A DNA stretch of 64,000 nt from JBKECO01 sp047974745 (GCA_047974745.1 JBKECO010000027.1:1-64000), one strand, 5' to 3'; positions 27,289 to 36,648 are shown, counted from the first letter of the stretch. The notes: a model not told the origin generated them from the sequence alone. Translations and numbers: made by a program.

Positions 27289-28233
27289 TCAGACTGTCTT
27301 TAACGGCAGATCCTGAAATAGCCCTTGAACTGCTGCCTCATAGTCCCGGCACTTTTCAGATTTTTTTATTTTCTTCCAGTATTTTTGAGAATCTACGAAC
27401 ATGTCGCCCATATACGACCAAAGCTCCTTCATTCGAAATAATGTATTGCGCTCTCCCGACATCAGCTGCCGATATCCTTCGTAAATCATGTCATGAAAGG
27501 ATAAAAGCCCTGCCTTATTCGGCATTCCTTCGCCGCCCTTTAGTCTTTGTACCAGCCAGGGATCACGCAGAATCCCTCTTCCGATCATGATATGTTCAAG
27601 CTTCGGGGCTCCTTGTTCCAGCTCCTTAAGATCCGCCCTCGAGCTGACATCTCCATTGTAGCAGATGGGAATCCGGCTCATTTTTGCCGCATCAAAAAAA
27701 AGATCCCTATGTGGTGTTCCCATGTAAAATTCCTGCTGTGTCCGGGGATGGAGGATGATCTTTGTCAGTGGATAGCGGTTATAAATTGTCATCAGATCAA
27801 AAATTTCTTCCGGGTCACTTGTGCCAAGCCTTGTTTTGATCGATATGCTTCCTGCTGCCGCCGAACACACCTTGTCAAGAAATCGATCCAGCTTCATTGG
27901 CTCATCGAGAAATCCGGAACCCTTTCCTTTTGCAGTCACGGTTCCAGATGGACAGCCCAGGTTCAGATTGAGTTCCTCATAGCCATATTGAGCAAATTCC
28001 TTCTGTGTACATATGAAGTCCTCAGCATCATTGGTCAGCAGCTGGGGAATAAGACGAATTTCCTTATTATTTTCCGGAAAAATATCTCTTAGCTCACTCT
28101 GCTTAATTTCTCTCTGCCTTTGGGGCACGATAAAAGGCGCCACATAGGTATCTATATCGTGAAAATGGGCAGCATACGCATTCCGGTATACATAACCGGT
28201 GATTCCTTCCATCGGTGCCATGTAATATTTCAT
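27289..28233 (-). CDS. tRNA-dihydrouridine synthase
   Basis: A 314-aa flavoenzyme with a TIM barrel. It starts with 'YYMAPMEGITGYVYRNAY' and carries the catalytic Cys94 in 'LNLGCPSGTVTAKGKGSG'. 'IKTRLG', 'HPRTQ' and 'CYNGDV' are FMN/RNA-binding motifs, and 'GRGILRDPWL' lies near the end of the barrel. It reduces uridines in tRNA D-loops using NADPH. The start at 28233 follows GGAG. Closest in style to the DusA/DusC-like group; the subgroup is not certain. Confidence 0.9.
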   Translation of the reverse strand: MKYYMAPMEGITGYVYRNAYAAHFHDIDTYVAPFIVPQRQREIKQSELRDIFPENNKEIRLIPQLLTNDAEDFICTQKEFAQYGYEELNLNLGCPSGTVTAKGKGSGFLDEPMKLDRFLDKVCSAAAGSISIKTRLGTSDPEEIFDLMTIYNRYPLTKIILHPRTQQEFYMGTPHRDLFFDAAKMSRIPICYNGDVSSRADLKELEQGAPKLEHIMIGRGILRDPWLVQRLKGGEGMPNKAGLLSFHDMIYEGYRQLMSGERNTLFRMKELWSYMGDMFVDSQKYWKKIKKSEKCRDYEAAVQGLFQDLPLKTV

Positions 28234-28372
28234 CGGTATCTCCATTGTCTTTACAGCTCCTGTCCTTATTGCTCCCTGTTCTTTCTGCCTGTCACTTTCT
28301 ATTCCTTATTACCTGCATTGTATCATATTAAAAGGAGGAATGCTCTGTCTTTTCTGCGGCTTTTTCCTGTGG

Positions 28373-28378
28373 TACAAT
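28373..28378 (+). promoter_or_regulatory. Extended -10 (TGG-TACAAT) of the SRAP gene
   Basis: TGGTACAAT, with the TG of an extended -10 at 28369-28370, lies 47 bp before the SRAP start; no consensus -35 is visible. The 192-bp spacer (28234-28425) also carries a minus-strand TGATACAAT near 28317 that could serve dus. Confidence 0.45.
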
Positions 28379-28425
28379 AAAAGGATACTAGAAATGATAC
28401 CATCGTCAAAAGGAGGAATCCCATC

Positions 28426-29040
28426 ATGTGCGGAAGATATTATCTGACGGAAGAATCCCAGGAAGAGCTTATTCGAATCGTCAAGATTCTGGATCATAAA
28501 ATCAAGATCGAAAAAAATATCCTTTCCGGTGCTCCTTCGCACCTGTCAAGGGATATTGTTCCAACTATGCAGGCACCTGTTCTTTTTTCCGACAGCGGGA
28601 GCCTTTCCCTGGCTCTCCTGCAATGGGGCATGCATCATCCTGGTCATGACAGACTGATGATCAATGCAAGATCGGAAAGCGTTCTTCAAAAGCCATTTTT
28701 TGCTGAGGCGGTAGCTGATGGACGCTGTATCATCCCTGCCTCCGGCTTCTATGAATGGGATGTGTCATCGAATCGCTTCACCTTTACTGATCCCCAGTCG
28801 CCTCTCCTATACTTTGCCGGATTGAAAAAGCAGCAGGAATCCATATGCTTTACCATTCTGACCTCAGCTGCCAACAATTCCATGCTGCCAGTCCATGACA
28901 GGATTCCACTGGTTCTCGATCAGGAAAGGGCTTTTCAATTCCTTGCAGCGGAATCTGCTGCCATTGAGCTTTTAACATCAACTCCTTTAGAGTTATCACG
29001 ATCTGCTGAATTTGAACAATTAAGGCTGGATTTTACTTAG
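28426..29040 (+). CDS. yedK: SOS-response-associated peptidase / abasic-site DNA crosslinker (SRAP, YedK/HMCES)
   Basis: A 204-aa SRAP protein. The catalytic Cys2 follows the initiator Met in 'MCGRYYLT', and forms a thiazolidine crosslink with abasic sites in single-stranded DNA. 'NARSESVLQKPFF', 'CIIPASGFYEW' (with Glu) and 'VHDRIPLVL' (with the active-site His) are the family motifs. AAAGGAGG precedes the ATG. It lies directly before the SOS-controlled Y-family polymerase in the same direction, a sensible partnership for tolerance of DNA damage. Confidence 0.93.
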   Translation: MCGRYYLTEESQEELIRIVKILDHKIKIEKNILSGAPSHLSRDIVPTMQAPVLFSDSGSLSLALLQWGMHHPGHDRLMINARSESVLQKPFFAEAVADGRCIIPASGFYEWDVSSNRFTFTDPQSPLLYFAGLKKQQESICFTILTSAANNSMLPVHDRIPLVLDQERAFQFLAAESAAIELLTSTPLELSRSAEFEQLRLDFT

Positions 29041-29068
29041 CCTTAATTTTTTTTGTCTATTTTTACCA

Positions 29069-29116
29069 TTTACAGAATCAATATCATTTGCTATTATTTA
29101 TTCGAACACATGTTCT
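29069..29116 (+). promoter_or_regulatory. Promoter and LexA (DinR-type SOS) box of the Y-family polymerase gene
   Basis: TTTACA (29069-29074), a 17-bp spacer and TATTAT (29092-29097), followed by CGAACACATGTTCT at 29103-29116. The last matches the Gram-positive LexA box CGAAC-N4-GTTCG at all but the final base and covers the predicted transcription start, the normal position for repression. Confidence 0.8.
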
Positions 29117-29135
29117 ATTTTTAGGAGGTGATTTT

Positions 29136-30398
29136 TTGGACAGTCTGATCTTTCATATTGATGTCAACTCTGCTTTCCTATCCTGGGAAGCTGTTTACAG
29201 ACTGCAGCATCTGGGAGAGACTCTGGATCTAAGAACCATACCCTCTGCTGTATGTGGCGATATCAAGAAACGGCATGGTATTATTCTGGCAAAATCTGTG
29301 CCTGCAAAGAAATATAATATTCAGACTGCTGAGACCATTGGAGATGCCTTAAAGAAATGTCCGCATCTCATGCTCGTTCGTCCTCACTATGACCTCTATG
29401 ATACCTGTTCAAAAGGGTTCATGCAGATCCTTCGGGAATACTCTCCCGTCGTTGAGCAGTACAGTATTGATGAAGCCTACATTGACATGAGCGGCACCGA
29501 GAGTATCTGGGGAAGCCCTGTGGCTGCCGCGATTTTGATCCGTGATCAGATCTACAGAGAACTGGGTTTTACTGTTAATATTGGTATTTCCACCAACAAA
29601 CTACTTGCCAAGATGGCTTCTGACTTCAGCAAGCCGAATCGCATCCACACTTTATTTCCACAGGAGATCAAGGATAAGATGTGGCCTCTTCCTGTTGGAA
29701 ATCTGTTTTTCTGTGGTCGTAAGACAGAAGTAAAGTTAAAAAATCTGGATATCCATACCATCGGAGATCTTGCCTGCTTTGACTATGAGATTTTAAAAGC
29801 CCACTTTAAGAAGCACGGCGAGATCCTTTATGCCTTTGCCCATGGAATGGATGTCTCTCTTGTTGAACCTATTGCGCCGGAGAATAAGGGGTACGGAAAC
29901 AGCATGACGGTCCCCTTTGATGTCTGCGATGTTTTTACAGCCAGAACGGTGCTCTTGTCCCTTTGTGAAAGTGTCGGCATGCGCCTGAGAAAAGATCGCA
30001 AAAAGGCACTTGTAATCTCGGTCTCTGCCAAAAATTTTGCACTTTCGACCAACAGCCACCAGATGACATTATCTGCTGCCACCAATATTACAGATGAGTT
30101 ATATAGATGCAGCTGTGAGCTCTTCGACGAACTCTGGGATGGTTACACACTACTGCGGCATATCGGAGTCCATACTGCAAGGATCTTTGACTCTGAAGAA
30201 GCAAGACAGCTGGATTTGTTTACAATGGACCACTACCAGAAGCTGGAGAAGCTTGACTCCGCCATTGATACCATTAGAGACCGCTATGGAAAGGAGGCCG
30301 TATTTCGCGCTTCTTATGTGGGGGCAAAAATACGCCCCATTAACGGTGGTATCGGTCTGGAAAAGAAACGAGTGAAAGGAGAGGACGTATATTACTAA
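29136..30398 (+). CDS. dinB: Y-family DNA polymerase (DinB/UvrX-like), SOS controlled
   Basis: A 420-aa translesion polymerase. Catalytic carboxylates are Asp9 ('FHIDVNSAF') and Asp112-Glu113 ('YSIDEAYIDM'); 'NIGISTNKLLAKMASDFSKP' region is the palm/thumb helix-hairpin-helix. A beta-clamp-binding motif Q-L-D-L-F sits at residues 358-362. The start is a TTG at 29136, chosen because AGGAGG (29123-29128) lies seven bases upstream and the coding match begins there; the ATG at 29088 is upstream of the LexA box and cannot be used from this promoter. It lies upstream of, and abuts, an 83-aa gene. Confidence 0.9.
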   Translation: MDSLIFHIDVNSAFLSWEAVYRLQHLGETLDLRTIPSAVCGDIKKRHGIILAKSVPAKKYNIQTAETIGDALKKCPHLMLVRPHYDLYDTCSKGFMQILREYSPVVEQYSIDEAYIDMSGTESIWGSPVAAAILIRDQIYRELGFTVNIGISTNKLLAKMASDFSKPNRIHTLFPQEIKDKMWPLPVGNLFFCGRKTEVKLKNLDIHTIGDLACFDYEILKAHFKKHGEILYAFAHGMDVSLVEPIAPENKGYGNSMTVPFDVCDVFTARTVLLSLCESVGMRLRKDRKKALVISVSAKNFALSTNSHQMTLSAATNITDELYRCSCELFDELWDGYTLLRHIGVHTARIFDSEEARQLDLFTMDHYQKLEKLDSAIDTIRDRYGKEAVFRASYVGAKIRPINGGIGLEKKRVKGEDVYY

Positions 30399-30650
30399 AT
30401 GAATATCAGTATCGATGCAATTGCCACATTTAACCCTGCCGGGGATATCCGCCCCATGTTCGTACGCCTGGAGGATGCCAGCCATGAGCTTCACACCTAT
30501 AAGATCCTTTCTGTCGTACAACAAAAAAATGAGAACCTCTCCGGGATCAGTTCCAACCTATTCCGATGCTTGATCGAAGTAGGTGGCATACAGCGAGAGA
30601 TTCTCATTCGTTATCATTTTAACTCCCATAAATGGGCACTGGTAGGGTAA
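30399..30650 (+). CDS. Small conserved-looking protein co-transcribed with the Y-family polymerase
   Basis: An 83-aa protein whose ATG follows the polymerase TAA without a gap, with AAAGGAGAGG upstream inside the polymerase gene, so translation is coupled. I do not recognise the family. The sequence is strand-rich with basic and aromatic residues and could be a small beta-barrel ('IRPMFVRLEDASHELHTYKI', 'FRCLIEVGG', 'ILIRYHFNSHKWALVG'). It has no signal peptide or membrane segment. Small proteins encoded beside Y-family polymerases (e.g. YolD-like in bacilli) are often accessory factors, but no homology to them is visible here. Confidence 0.7.
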   Translation: MNISIDAIATFNPAGDIRPMFVRLEDASHELHTYKILSVVQQKNENLSGISSNLFRCLIEVGGIQREILIRYHFNSHKWALVG

Positions 30651-30681
30651 TGAACAGATCCCTGTACTTTGTCTGCAAGGA

Positions 30682-31515
30682 TTATATTCCTACATTACCA
30701 CTATTGATGCCCAGCTCCCCAAGTTCAGTGGGCAGCCACTCCATTCCCTTTTTGATATAGATATCCCAAAAGTCCCATTCATGCCCTCCTGGACCGGTCA
30801 CATAGGTATGATTTACTCCTTTTTGCTTTAAAAAGTCAGAAAAATCTGCATTGGTGGCGAGGAGCATGTCCTCCTCGCCGCATGCAATATAAATATCAGG
30901 AAATTTCTTCCCTTCTTCTATCAGCTTTTGAACGAGGAACTTTGGATTCTTGTCTGACTCTATCAGTTCATCCAAATTACCGAAACAACTTTCGGCATAG
31001 TCTCTGCTTCCGATGAAAAAGGGAACATCATTTGTTCGCGAAGGCATCTCTTCGATCAAAAGTGCACCTGAAAGAGCAACGATCGCTCCAAAGGCATCGC
31101 AGTACTTAAGTCCATTTCGCATCGCACCATAGCCGCCCATGGAGAGACCTCCAATATAGGTATCTTCTCTTTTGTGACTGAGAGGAAACATCTTTCTGGT
31201 CAGCTCAACAAGTTCTTTTCCAATGAACTCTCCATAGTAGTTGTGGCTTGCTTCCTGATCCACATAAAATGCATTGTCTCCAGAGGGCATAACGATAACG
31301 AGGTCATGTTCTTCTGCATATCTTTGAATCCTCGTTCCATTGACCCAGTCTGTATAGTTTCCAAAGATTCCATGCAGCAGATATAATGTCTTGTATGGTT
31401 TTCCCTCCCGCTCCTGCATCCCCGGAAAGATCATTTTGTCTGCCGGCAGAATCACATTGACCGGAACTGTCCTCATCAGGGATTTGCTTAGTAGATTCAT
31501 CTGTATATACGCCAT
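30682..31515 (-). CDS. Intracellular esterase of the esterase-D / CE1-like family
   Basis: A 277-aa alpha/beta hydrolase without signal peptide. The catalytic triad is visible: Ser125 in 'GGLSMGGYG', Asp216 in 'CGEEDMLL' and His245 in 'GPGGHEWDFW'. 'LYLLHGIFGNYTDW' forms the oxyanion region. It resembles tributyrin esterase (EstA) and acetyl-/feruloyl-esterase-like proteins of gut Firmicutes. It probably removes acetyl or other acyl groups from imported carbohydrates or small esters; the substrate is unproven. AAAAGGAG precedes the ATG; it is convergent with the polymerase operon. Confidence 0.87.
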   Translation of the reverse strand: MAYIQMNLLSKSLMRTVPVNVILPADKMIFPGMQEREGKPYKTLYLLHGIFGNYTDWVNGTRIQRYAEEHDLVIVMPSGDNAFYVDQEASHNYYGEFIGKELVELTRKMFPLSHKREDTYIGGLSMGGYGAMRNGLKYCDAFGAIVALSGALLIEEMPSRTNDVPFFIGSRDYAESCFGNLDELIESDKNPKFLVQKLIEEGKKFPDIYIACGEEDMLLATNADFSDFLKQKGVNHTYVTGPGGHEWDFWDIYIKKGMEWLPTELGELGINSGNVGI

Positions 31516-31568
31516 TGTATCTCCTTTTCTGTATTTGCTGGTTTAATAGATATCATTCTATTGAACGT

Positions 31569-34500
31569 CTAGTTGAACTCCATCCTGACCCTGCTTCCAA
31601 TCCCTCCGGCTTCTGCCGGTGTGACCAGGATTCGTGACCCGATTCTTTCTTTGATGGCCTCCACATGGGTGATCAATCCTACGTTCAGACCTTTTTCCCG
31701 CAGTTTATAGAGTGAGTCCATTACAATATCAATGAACCTTTCATCCAGGGTTCCAAATCCTTCATCAAGGAAGAACAGTTCGATGGAACCGGCACCTTTT
31801 TGCTGTACCTGTCTGGAAAGTGCTAAAGCCAATGCCAGGGATACGATAAAAGTCTCACCACCGGAAAGAGTATTGCAGGGTCGAATCTTTCCACCATTCT
31901 TATAGTCTCTCATCATAAAGGATCCACCTTCTATTATCTCCAGCTCATAGGTTCCATTTGTCATTTCCCGAAGCCGTTTATTCGCATCCCTTGTCACATG
32001 TTCTAAATAGTACATTGCAACATATCGGACAAAGGCCTTCCCCCTTAAAAGTTTTAACAACTCCGTGACCATGGCATACTGGTGTCTTTCAGATTTCAGC
32101 TCCTTTAAAATACCACCCAGTCTTTGCAGCTCCTCTTCCATACGGTTTACTTCAGCAAGTAGTCCACCTAGTTCTTCATTCTGCTGCTTCTGCAACTCAA
32201 GAATACTTGCTTTTTCTTCTTTTTTCTGTGTCCACTCCTCTTCACTGATCGAACGACCGGACAGCCAGCTTATGATCTGCTGTATATTCTTCTCAGTGAA
32301 TGTTACTTCTTCCTCATACTGTTTCCACTGATCCTCCATTTTGGATATAAGCTCCCTGTCCATGTAGTGGATCCTGATCCAGCTGGTCTCTGTGACCTCG
32401 GCTGCCTTCATTTTTTCAGAGAGCTCCGTCAGCCTGATCCCGGCATTTGACCTGGCAGCAGCTTCTTCCCGTGCAGCCTGCTCATACAATTCACCTGACT
32501 CCGTTCGCTGCTTCTCCGCCACCTGATATTTTTCATCAGCCTCCTGTCGATTCGTCCAAAGCTTCTGCTGTCTTATCTTTGTCTCAGCCTCCTTTTGTTC
32601 TAAGTCATGCCACTCACCCATTTTTTCAGACAACTCTTGCCTGAACTGAAGGATCTGTTCGTCATACATGTGAATATCCTTCTCCAGACCATTTTGCAGC
32701 AGTTGGTTTTGAGTCTGTTTTTTCTCTAATTCGGTGAGTTCTGACTTATACTTCTCCATTTGGATCTTAAGCTGCTCGATCTGTTCATCTGTCTGCTCAA
32801 GTATGCGGCTCTCCTGTTCATATTTCTTGTTAAGCTGTCTGAAATTATCCGTTAAGACCTTTTGTCTACAGTCCTCAAGCTGTGATTTTTGATTCTCCGC
32901 CTGTTCGGTCAGTTTTTGCAGGAGTTCCTTTAACTCTGCCATTCTGCTCTTTTTTGCATCCGCCAGCGACTGACTTCCGGCAATACGGCTTGAGATCTCT
33001 GTTGCTCTGTTTCTGATTTCCTCTCTTTGTTCCAGAAATGATTGATTTGCATCTATCATTTCCTGCTTCCGCTTTGCAAGAATGGCAAGCTGATCTTGCT
33101 TTTGTGCTACGTCAGTTATAAGAAGCTCCTGATCCAGAAGCTGGTACTTTGCAGTAATACTATTGATCAGTTCCTGGGCATGGTGGGCTTCGGATACACG
33201 AACTGCCCTATTCCTGCCATATTCTTCCTTCTTCAAGCTGACTTCCTTCATCAAAATCTCAAGTTCTTCCATTCGAGTTGTGGAACTCTCCGACGATTTT
33301 TGTGCCAGCCTGACAGGATGAACATTGCCGCAGACGGGGCAGGGATCTCCCTCCTGTAAACCTTCTGCGAGAAGAATTGCCATATTTTTATGACTGATTT
33401 CCTCATACTCTCTCTGCATCTTTGCAAGTTCGTCTTCTGTCTCAAGTATGGATGATGTACATGCGCTCTCCATTTCCAGTGAGATCTGCTTTCTATCTTC
33501 CTGTTCTTTTTGCTCTCGGCTCAGTTCCTTTGCCTTATTCTGTTCTTCCAGAATGCTCTTAATGAGAAACTGTTCTTTTTCCAGGGTAGGGAACAGTTCT
33601 GCTTCTTCCCGAAGCAGCTGTATTTTCTTTTCGACTTCCTCGAATGCCAAGTTCTCCTTCGAAACTATTTCCTGGTCTGTTCGGATTTGAGTGGCGAGTA
33701 GGGTCTGTTCTTCAGTCAGGCTATCTGTCTTCTCCAATGCGTCGCAAAGCTCTATATCAAGCCGTTCCAATTCTGTTTCCGCCTGACTTCCCATTCTGAC
33801 TGTCTGTATTTCATCCTGAGAATGGAGGTATCTGGATCTGTGTTCAAGCAGGTCTTGCTCCTGGCGTTGCAGATCAGTAAGTTTGTTTTGAATCTCTTTG
33901 CTCCGAATGTCCAGATGATCTGTCGTCTGTTTACAGGTCAACAGCTGTGAGGCACTATCCTCTCTGGTCTTTTGTACTGCTTCTAGCTTCTGCACTTTTT
34001 CTACTGCTTCCCTGATCTGATCTAAATAGATCTGAAGTCTTGGATTTTCCTGATGAAACTCTGTCTCGTATTTCTCCTTTTCTCTTTTTCGCTCATCAAG
34101 CAGCGTACTAGAAGCGGTTTTTCGTTCCAGACTTTCTCTGAGGTTTTTTTCTGCCACTTCCAGATCTGCCACAGAGCTTTCCCTCAAATTCAGTAAATCG
34201 TATAAGGAATTCGCAGACTGTGCATCTTTGATCCTATGCTTCAGCTCCTGCATCTCCACTTGCCTTTGGTTCAGTACTGCCTGCTGCAGCTTAAGTTTCT
34301 CCAGTTCTCTCTGCTGTTCCAGAACATGACCCCAGATCTCAATGAATTCTTCCAACTCTCCTAGCTGCTTTTCCGTCAGCTTCTGCTCCTCGCGTTTTGC
34401 TTCATAAAGTCCTTTTTTCTGGGTGACCAGCTCCTGCGACACATCTTCGTAGGTCTTGCATTGACCCTCTAAAATTTCTACATTTCTCTCTTTCTGTTTC

Positions 34501-35072
34501 CCATATTCCTTTACGTTCAGCTCCAGTTTTTCACCAAATTTTTGAAGCTGAAAGATACGCTCGAGCATATTGGTTCTGTCAGCATCTTTCATCTGTAGAA
34601 ATTCCGAAAATTTTCCCTGGGGGAGGACTACCGTCCTTGTAAAATCATCTCGTCCAAGTCCCAGGATCTCTTTGCAGGCGGCATCCGTTTCTGTTGATTT
34701 CTCTGCAATGATTCTGGATTCACCAGAGGTTTCTATTTGTTCCAATCTGGCTTTGTCTGCATTGGCATTGCCCGAATCCTTCACCGCCCGAAAGCTTCTT
34801 GTAACACGATAAAAACAGGATCTGTCACCTCCCGCCTGAAATTCAAAAATGATATTGCATTTTTGTGTATTGACATTGATAAAATTGCGGCTTCCTCGTG
34901 CATTATCTCCGCCGAACAAAGCTAGTGTCATTCCATCGATGATCGTACTTTTTCCACTCCCTGTCGGTCCAAATATTCCAAAGAGTTTTGATTGGGTCAG
35001 TTTTTCAAAATCGATCTCTGCCTTTTGCTCAAAGCTGTTCAGACCTTCGATCGTAAGTTTTAAAGGCTTCAT
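31569..35072 (-). CDS. sbcC: Exonuclease SbcCD, subunit SbcC
   Basis: A 1167-aa SMC/Rad50-type ATPase. Walker A (GPTGSGKST, about residues 35-43) is at the N-terminus. About 900 residues of Glu/Gln/Lys-rich coiled coil are interrupted near residue 580 by the zinc hook Cys-Pro-Val-Cys. The C-terminal ATPase half contains 'TLSGGETFIVSLALALALS' (signature) and 'LFFLDEGFGTLD' (Walker B). With SbcD it opens hairpins and double-strand ends. The ATG overlaps the sbcD TGA by four bases, so the two are translationally coupled. Length is slightly above E. coli SbcC. Confidence 0.95.
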   Translation of the reverse strand: MKPLKLTIEGLNSFEQKAEIDFEKLTQSKLFGIFGPTGSGKSTIIDGMTLALFGGDNARGSRNFINVNTQKCNIIFEFQAGGDRSCFYRVTRSFRAVKDSGNANADKARLEQIETSGESRIIAEKSTETDAACKEILGLGRDDFTRTVVLPQGKFSEFLQMKDADRTNMLERIFQLQKFGEKLELNVKEYGKQKERNVEILEGQCKTYEDVSQELVTQKKGLYEAKREEQKLTEKQLGELEEFIEIWGHVLEQQRELEKLKLQQAVLNQRQVEMQELKHRIKDAQSANSLYDLLNLRESSVADLEVAEKNLRESLERKTASSTLLDERKREKEKYETEFHQENPRLQIYLDQIREAVEKVQKLEAVQKTREDSASQLLTCKQTTDHLDIRSKEIQNKLTDLQRQEQDLLEHRSRYLHSQDEIQTVRMGSQAETELERLDIELCDALEKTDSLTEEQTLLATQIRTDQEIVSKENLAFEEVEKKIQLLREEAELFPTLEKEQFLIKSILEEQNKAKELSREQKEQEDRKQISLEMESACTSSILETEDELAKMQREYEEISHKNMAILLAEGLQEGDPCPVCGNVHPVRLAQKSSESSTTRMEELEILMKEVSLKKEEYGRNRAVRVSEAHHAQELINSITAKYQLLDQELLITDVAQKQDQLAILAKRKQEMIDANQSFLEQREEIRNRATEISSRIAGSQSLADAKKSRMAELKELLQKLTEQAENQKSQLEDCRQKVLTDNFRQLNKKYEQESRILEQTDEQIEQLKIQMEKYKSELTELEKKQTQNQLLQNGLEKDIHMYDEQILQFRQELSEKMGEWHDLEQKEAETKIRQQKLWTNRQEADEKYQVAEKQRTESGELYEQAAREEAAARSNAGIRLTELSEKMKAAEVTETSWIRIHYMDRELISKMEDQWKQYEEEVTFTEKNIQQIISWLSGRSISEEEWTQKKEEKASILELQKQQNEELGGLLAEVNRMEEELQRLGGILKELKSERHQYAMVTELLKLLRGKAFVRYVAMYYLEHVTRDANKRLREMTNGTYELEIIEGGSFMMRDYKNGGKIRPCNTLSGGETFIVSLALALALSRQVQQKGAGSIELFFLDEGFGTLDERFIDIVMDSLYKLREKGLNVGLITHVEAIKERIGSRILVTPAEAGGIGSRVRMEFN

Positions 35073-36274
35073 TGTTCACCCTCCCCAATCAACTCTTGCA
35101 ACAGTGTCAAAAGTTCTTCCTGAGCATCTGTATTGTTTCTGCTCTTGTAAAAACGACGGAACATCTCCAGTACATTTTCCTCCTGTCGAAGGATCTCCTC
35201 CGCTTCCACCTCCTGCTCTGGAAATATCGGAGTAATCTCGAGTATATCCTTTTTCAGATGTTTTAGCTCTCTGATCTGATCCTCTAAAATAACATCACCC
35301 GTGCGGATTCTTAAAAATACCCAGCACTCCCTGTCCTTGTTTTCTTCACACAGACTCAATGCTTCTTGATATCCGTTGCAATCCCACCGTTCGATTGGTT
35401 TCGGATTGGAAAAAAGCAGGGGACGGTAACTCATCTCATCTCCCGGGTGCAGCTCCACCAGATTGCACTGCTTTGATATCTTTACCTCATCTGAATGATA
35501 GGGAAGAATCGATCCACTGTATCTTGCTTTTCCGGTGGTACCCTGGACCTTCTGGGGTTTGTGCACATGGCCGAGTGCAATGTAATCCGCCTTGTCCGGA
35601 AAGACAGAGGCATCCAAAAGATAGCTGTTCCCCAGCTGCGTGCTTCGCTCCGAATGATCGCCTTCATATCCTAGTGTAAATACGTGGCTCATCAGAATAT
35701 TTACTGTGTCCTCTCTGAAAAAAGAATTGCAATGCTGATAGAGTGTTTTCATTTTTGACTCATAGCTTTTTAAATTTTCCTCATCTGTCGCAAAATCCTG
35801 ATAAATGACATCCCCCAGATTCTTTTCGCTTGCATAAGGCACGCATGCAATCACTGCCTTCTCCTCACCGATCTGCACAGCAAATATCCCATGATCTTGT
35901 ACCTCTATTTCAAAGGAACCATAGATTCCTCCTTCGATCTCGGATACTGGTGTTCCGAATATCACAATTCCAAGTTTTTTTGCCAGGGGTCTTAGCGCCT
36001 CAAGCCGTTCCGGCTTATCATGGTTTCCTGCAATGATGATTACAAGACGTTGCCCCTGCTTTGACAGCTGCTCGATCGTACTGCAGAACAGCTCCTCTGC
36101 TTCGGCGCTAGGATTTCCGTTATCATAGATGTCCCCAGCAATCAAAATCGCATCTGCTTCCTCATCCTCAGCCATCTGAACAAGCTCACCCAATACTATT
36201 TTCTGCTCAGCAATACGGCTTTTATCTGAAAGTAGTTTTCCAATATGCCAGTCTCCTGTATGAATTAGTTTCAT
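35069..36274 (-). CDS. sbcD: Exonuclease SbcCD, subunit SbcD
   Basis: A 401-aa Mre11-type metallophosphoesterase nuclease. Motifs with metal ligands: 'HTGDWHIGK' (I), 'IAGDIYDNGNPSAEA' (II), 'IIAGNHDKPERL' (III), 'MSHVFT' and 'YIALGHVHKPQ' (IV, V). A C-terminal SbcC-binding part follows. The start at 36274 has AGGAG six bases upstream; an in-frame ATG 18 bases earlier lies before that site. First gene of the sbcDC pair. Confidence 0.95.
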   Translation of the reverse strand: MKLIHTGDWHIGKLLSDKSRIAEQKIVLGELVQMAEDEEADAILIAGDIYDNGNPSAEAEELFCSTIEQLSKQGQRLVIIIAGNHDKPERLEALRPLAKKLGIVIFGTPVSEIEGGIYGSFEIEVQDHGIFAVQIGEEKAVIACVPYASEKNLGDVIYQDFATDEENLKSYESKMKTLYQHCNSFFREDTVNILMSHVFTLGYEGDHSERSTQLGNSYLLDASVFPDKADYIALGHVHKPQKVQGTTGKARYSGSILPYHSDEVKISKQCNLVELHPGDEMSYRPLLFSNPKPIERWDCNGYQEALSLCEENKDRECWVFLRIRTGDVILEDQIRELKHLKKDILEITPIFPEQEVEAEEILRQEENVLEMFRRFYKSRNNTDAQEELLTLLQELIGEGEQ

Positions 36275-36330
36275 TGTTTTCTCCTGTTTCACATGTTAGA
36301 TCAAGCCTGCAGCTCATATGAACCTGCTTC

Positions 36331-36648
36331 CTACATTCCATTATAATGAAGGATTTCCCTGACTGATCTTAATTTTTTCGGCAACGGATCTTCTTTCGGT
36401 TCTCCGATCGCCATCATTTCAAACAGTTCAAAATAATCTGGAACCTGCAGGATAGAAGTTGCGATCTCTTTATGCTTACCTGCATCCTCTATGATAAAGA
36501 TCTCCCATGGTTGTGAATGGAATCCAGAAGGTGCCAATGCACCGATTTCAACAATTTTTTCAATTTCCTCTCTGGCGATTTTAGTTTCCAAAAAAGCATG
36601 AATCGACCGTCGTTTTTCCGCTATTTCTTTTAGAGTATTGTATTTCAT
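36331..36648 (-). CDS. Internally deleted nitroreductase-family protein (probable pseudogene)
   Basis: A 105-aa open frame in which the first ~70 residues are a normal nitroreductase N-terminus ('EKRRSIHAFLETKIAREEIEKIVEIGALAPSGFHSQPWEIFII', shown here only as family context in parts) and the last ~35 are the usual C-terminus ('VPDYFELFEMMAIGEP' onward). About 60 central residues, including much of the FMN-binding and dimer core, are missing, with the frame kept. The normal family length is 165-200 aa. The start at 36648 has GGGAGGG upstream. An active enzyme is unlikely. It lies alone after sbcDC and before the metQ terminator. Confidence 0.7.
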   Translation of the reverse strand: MKYNTLKEIAEKRRSIHAFLETKIAREEIEKIVEIGALAPSGFHSQPWEIFIIEDAGKHKEIATSILQVPDYFELFEMMAIGEPKEDPLPKKLRSVREILHYNGM

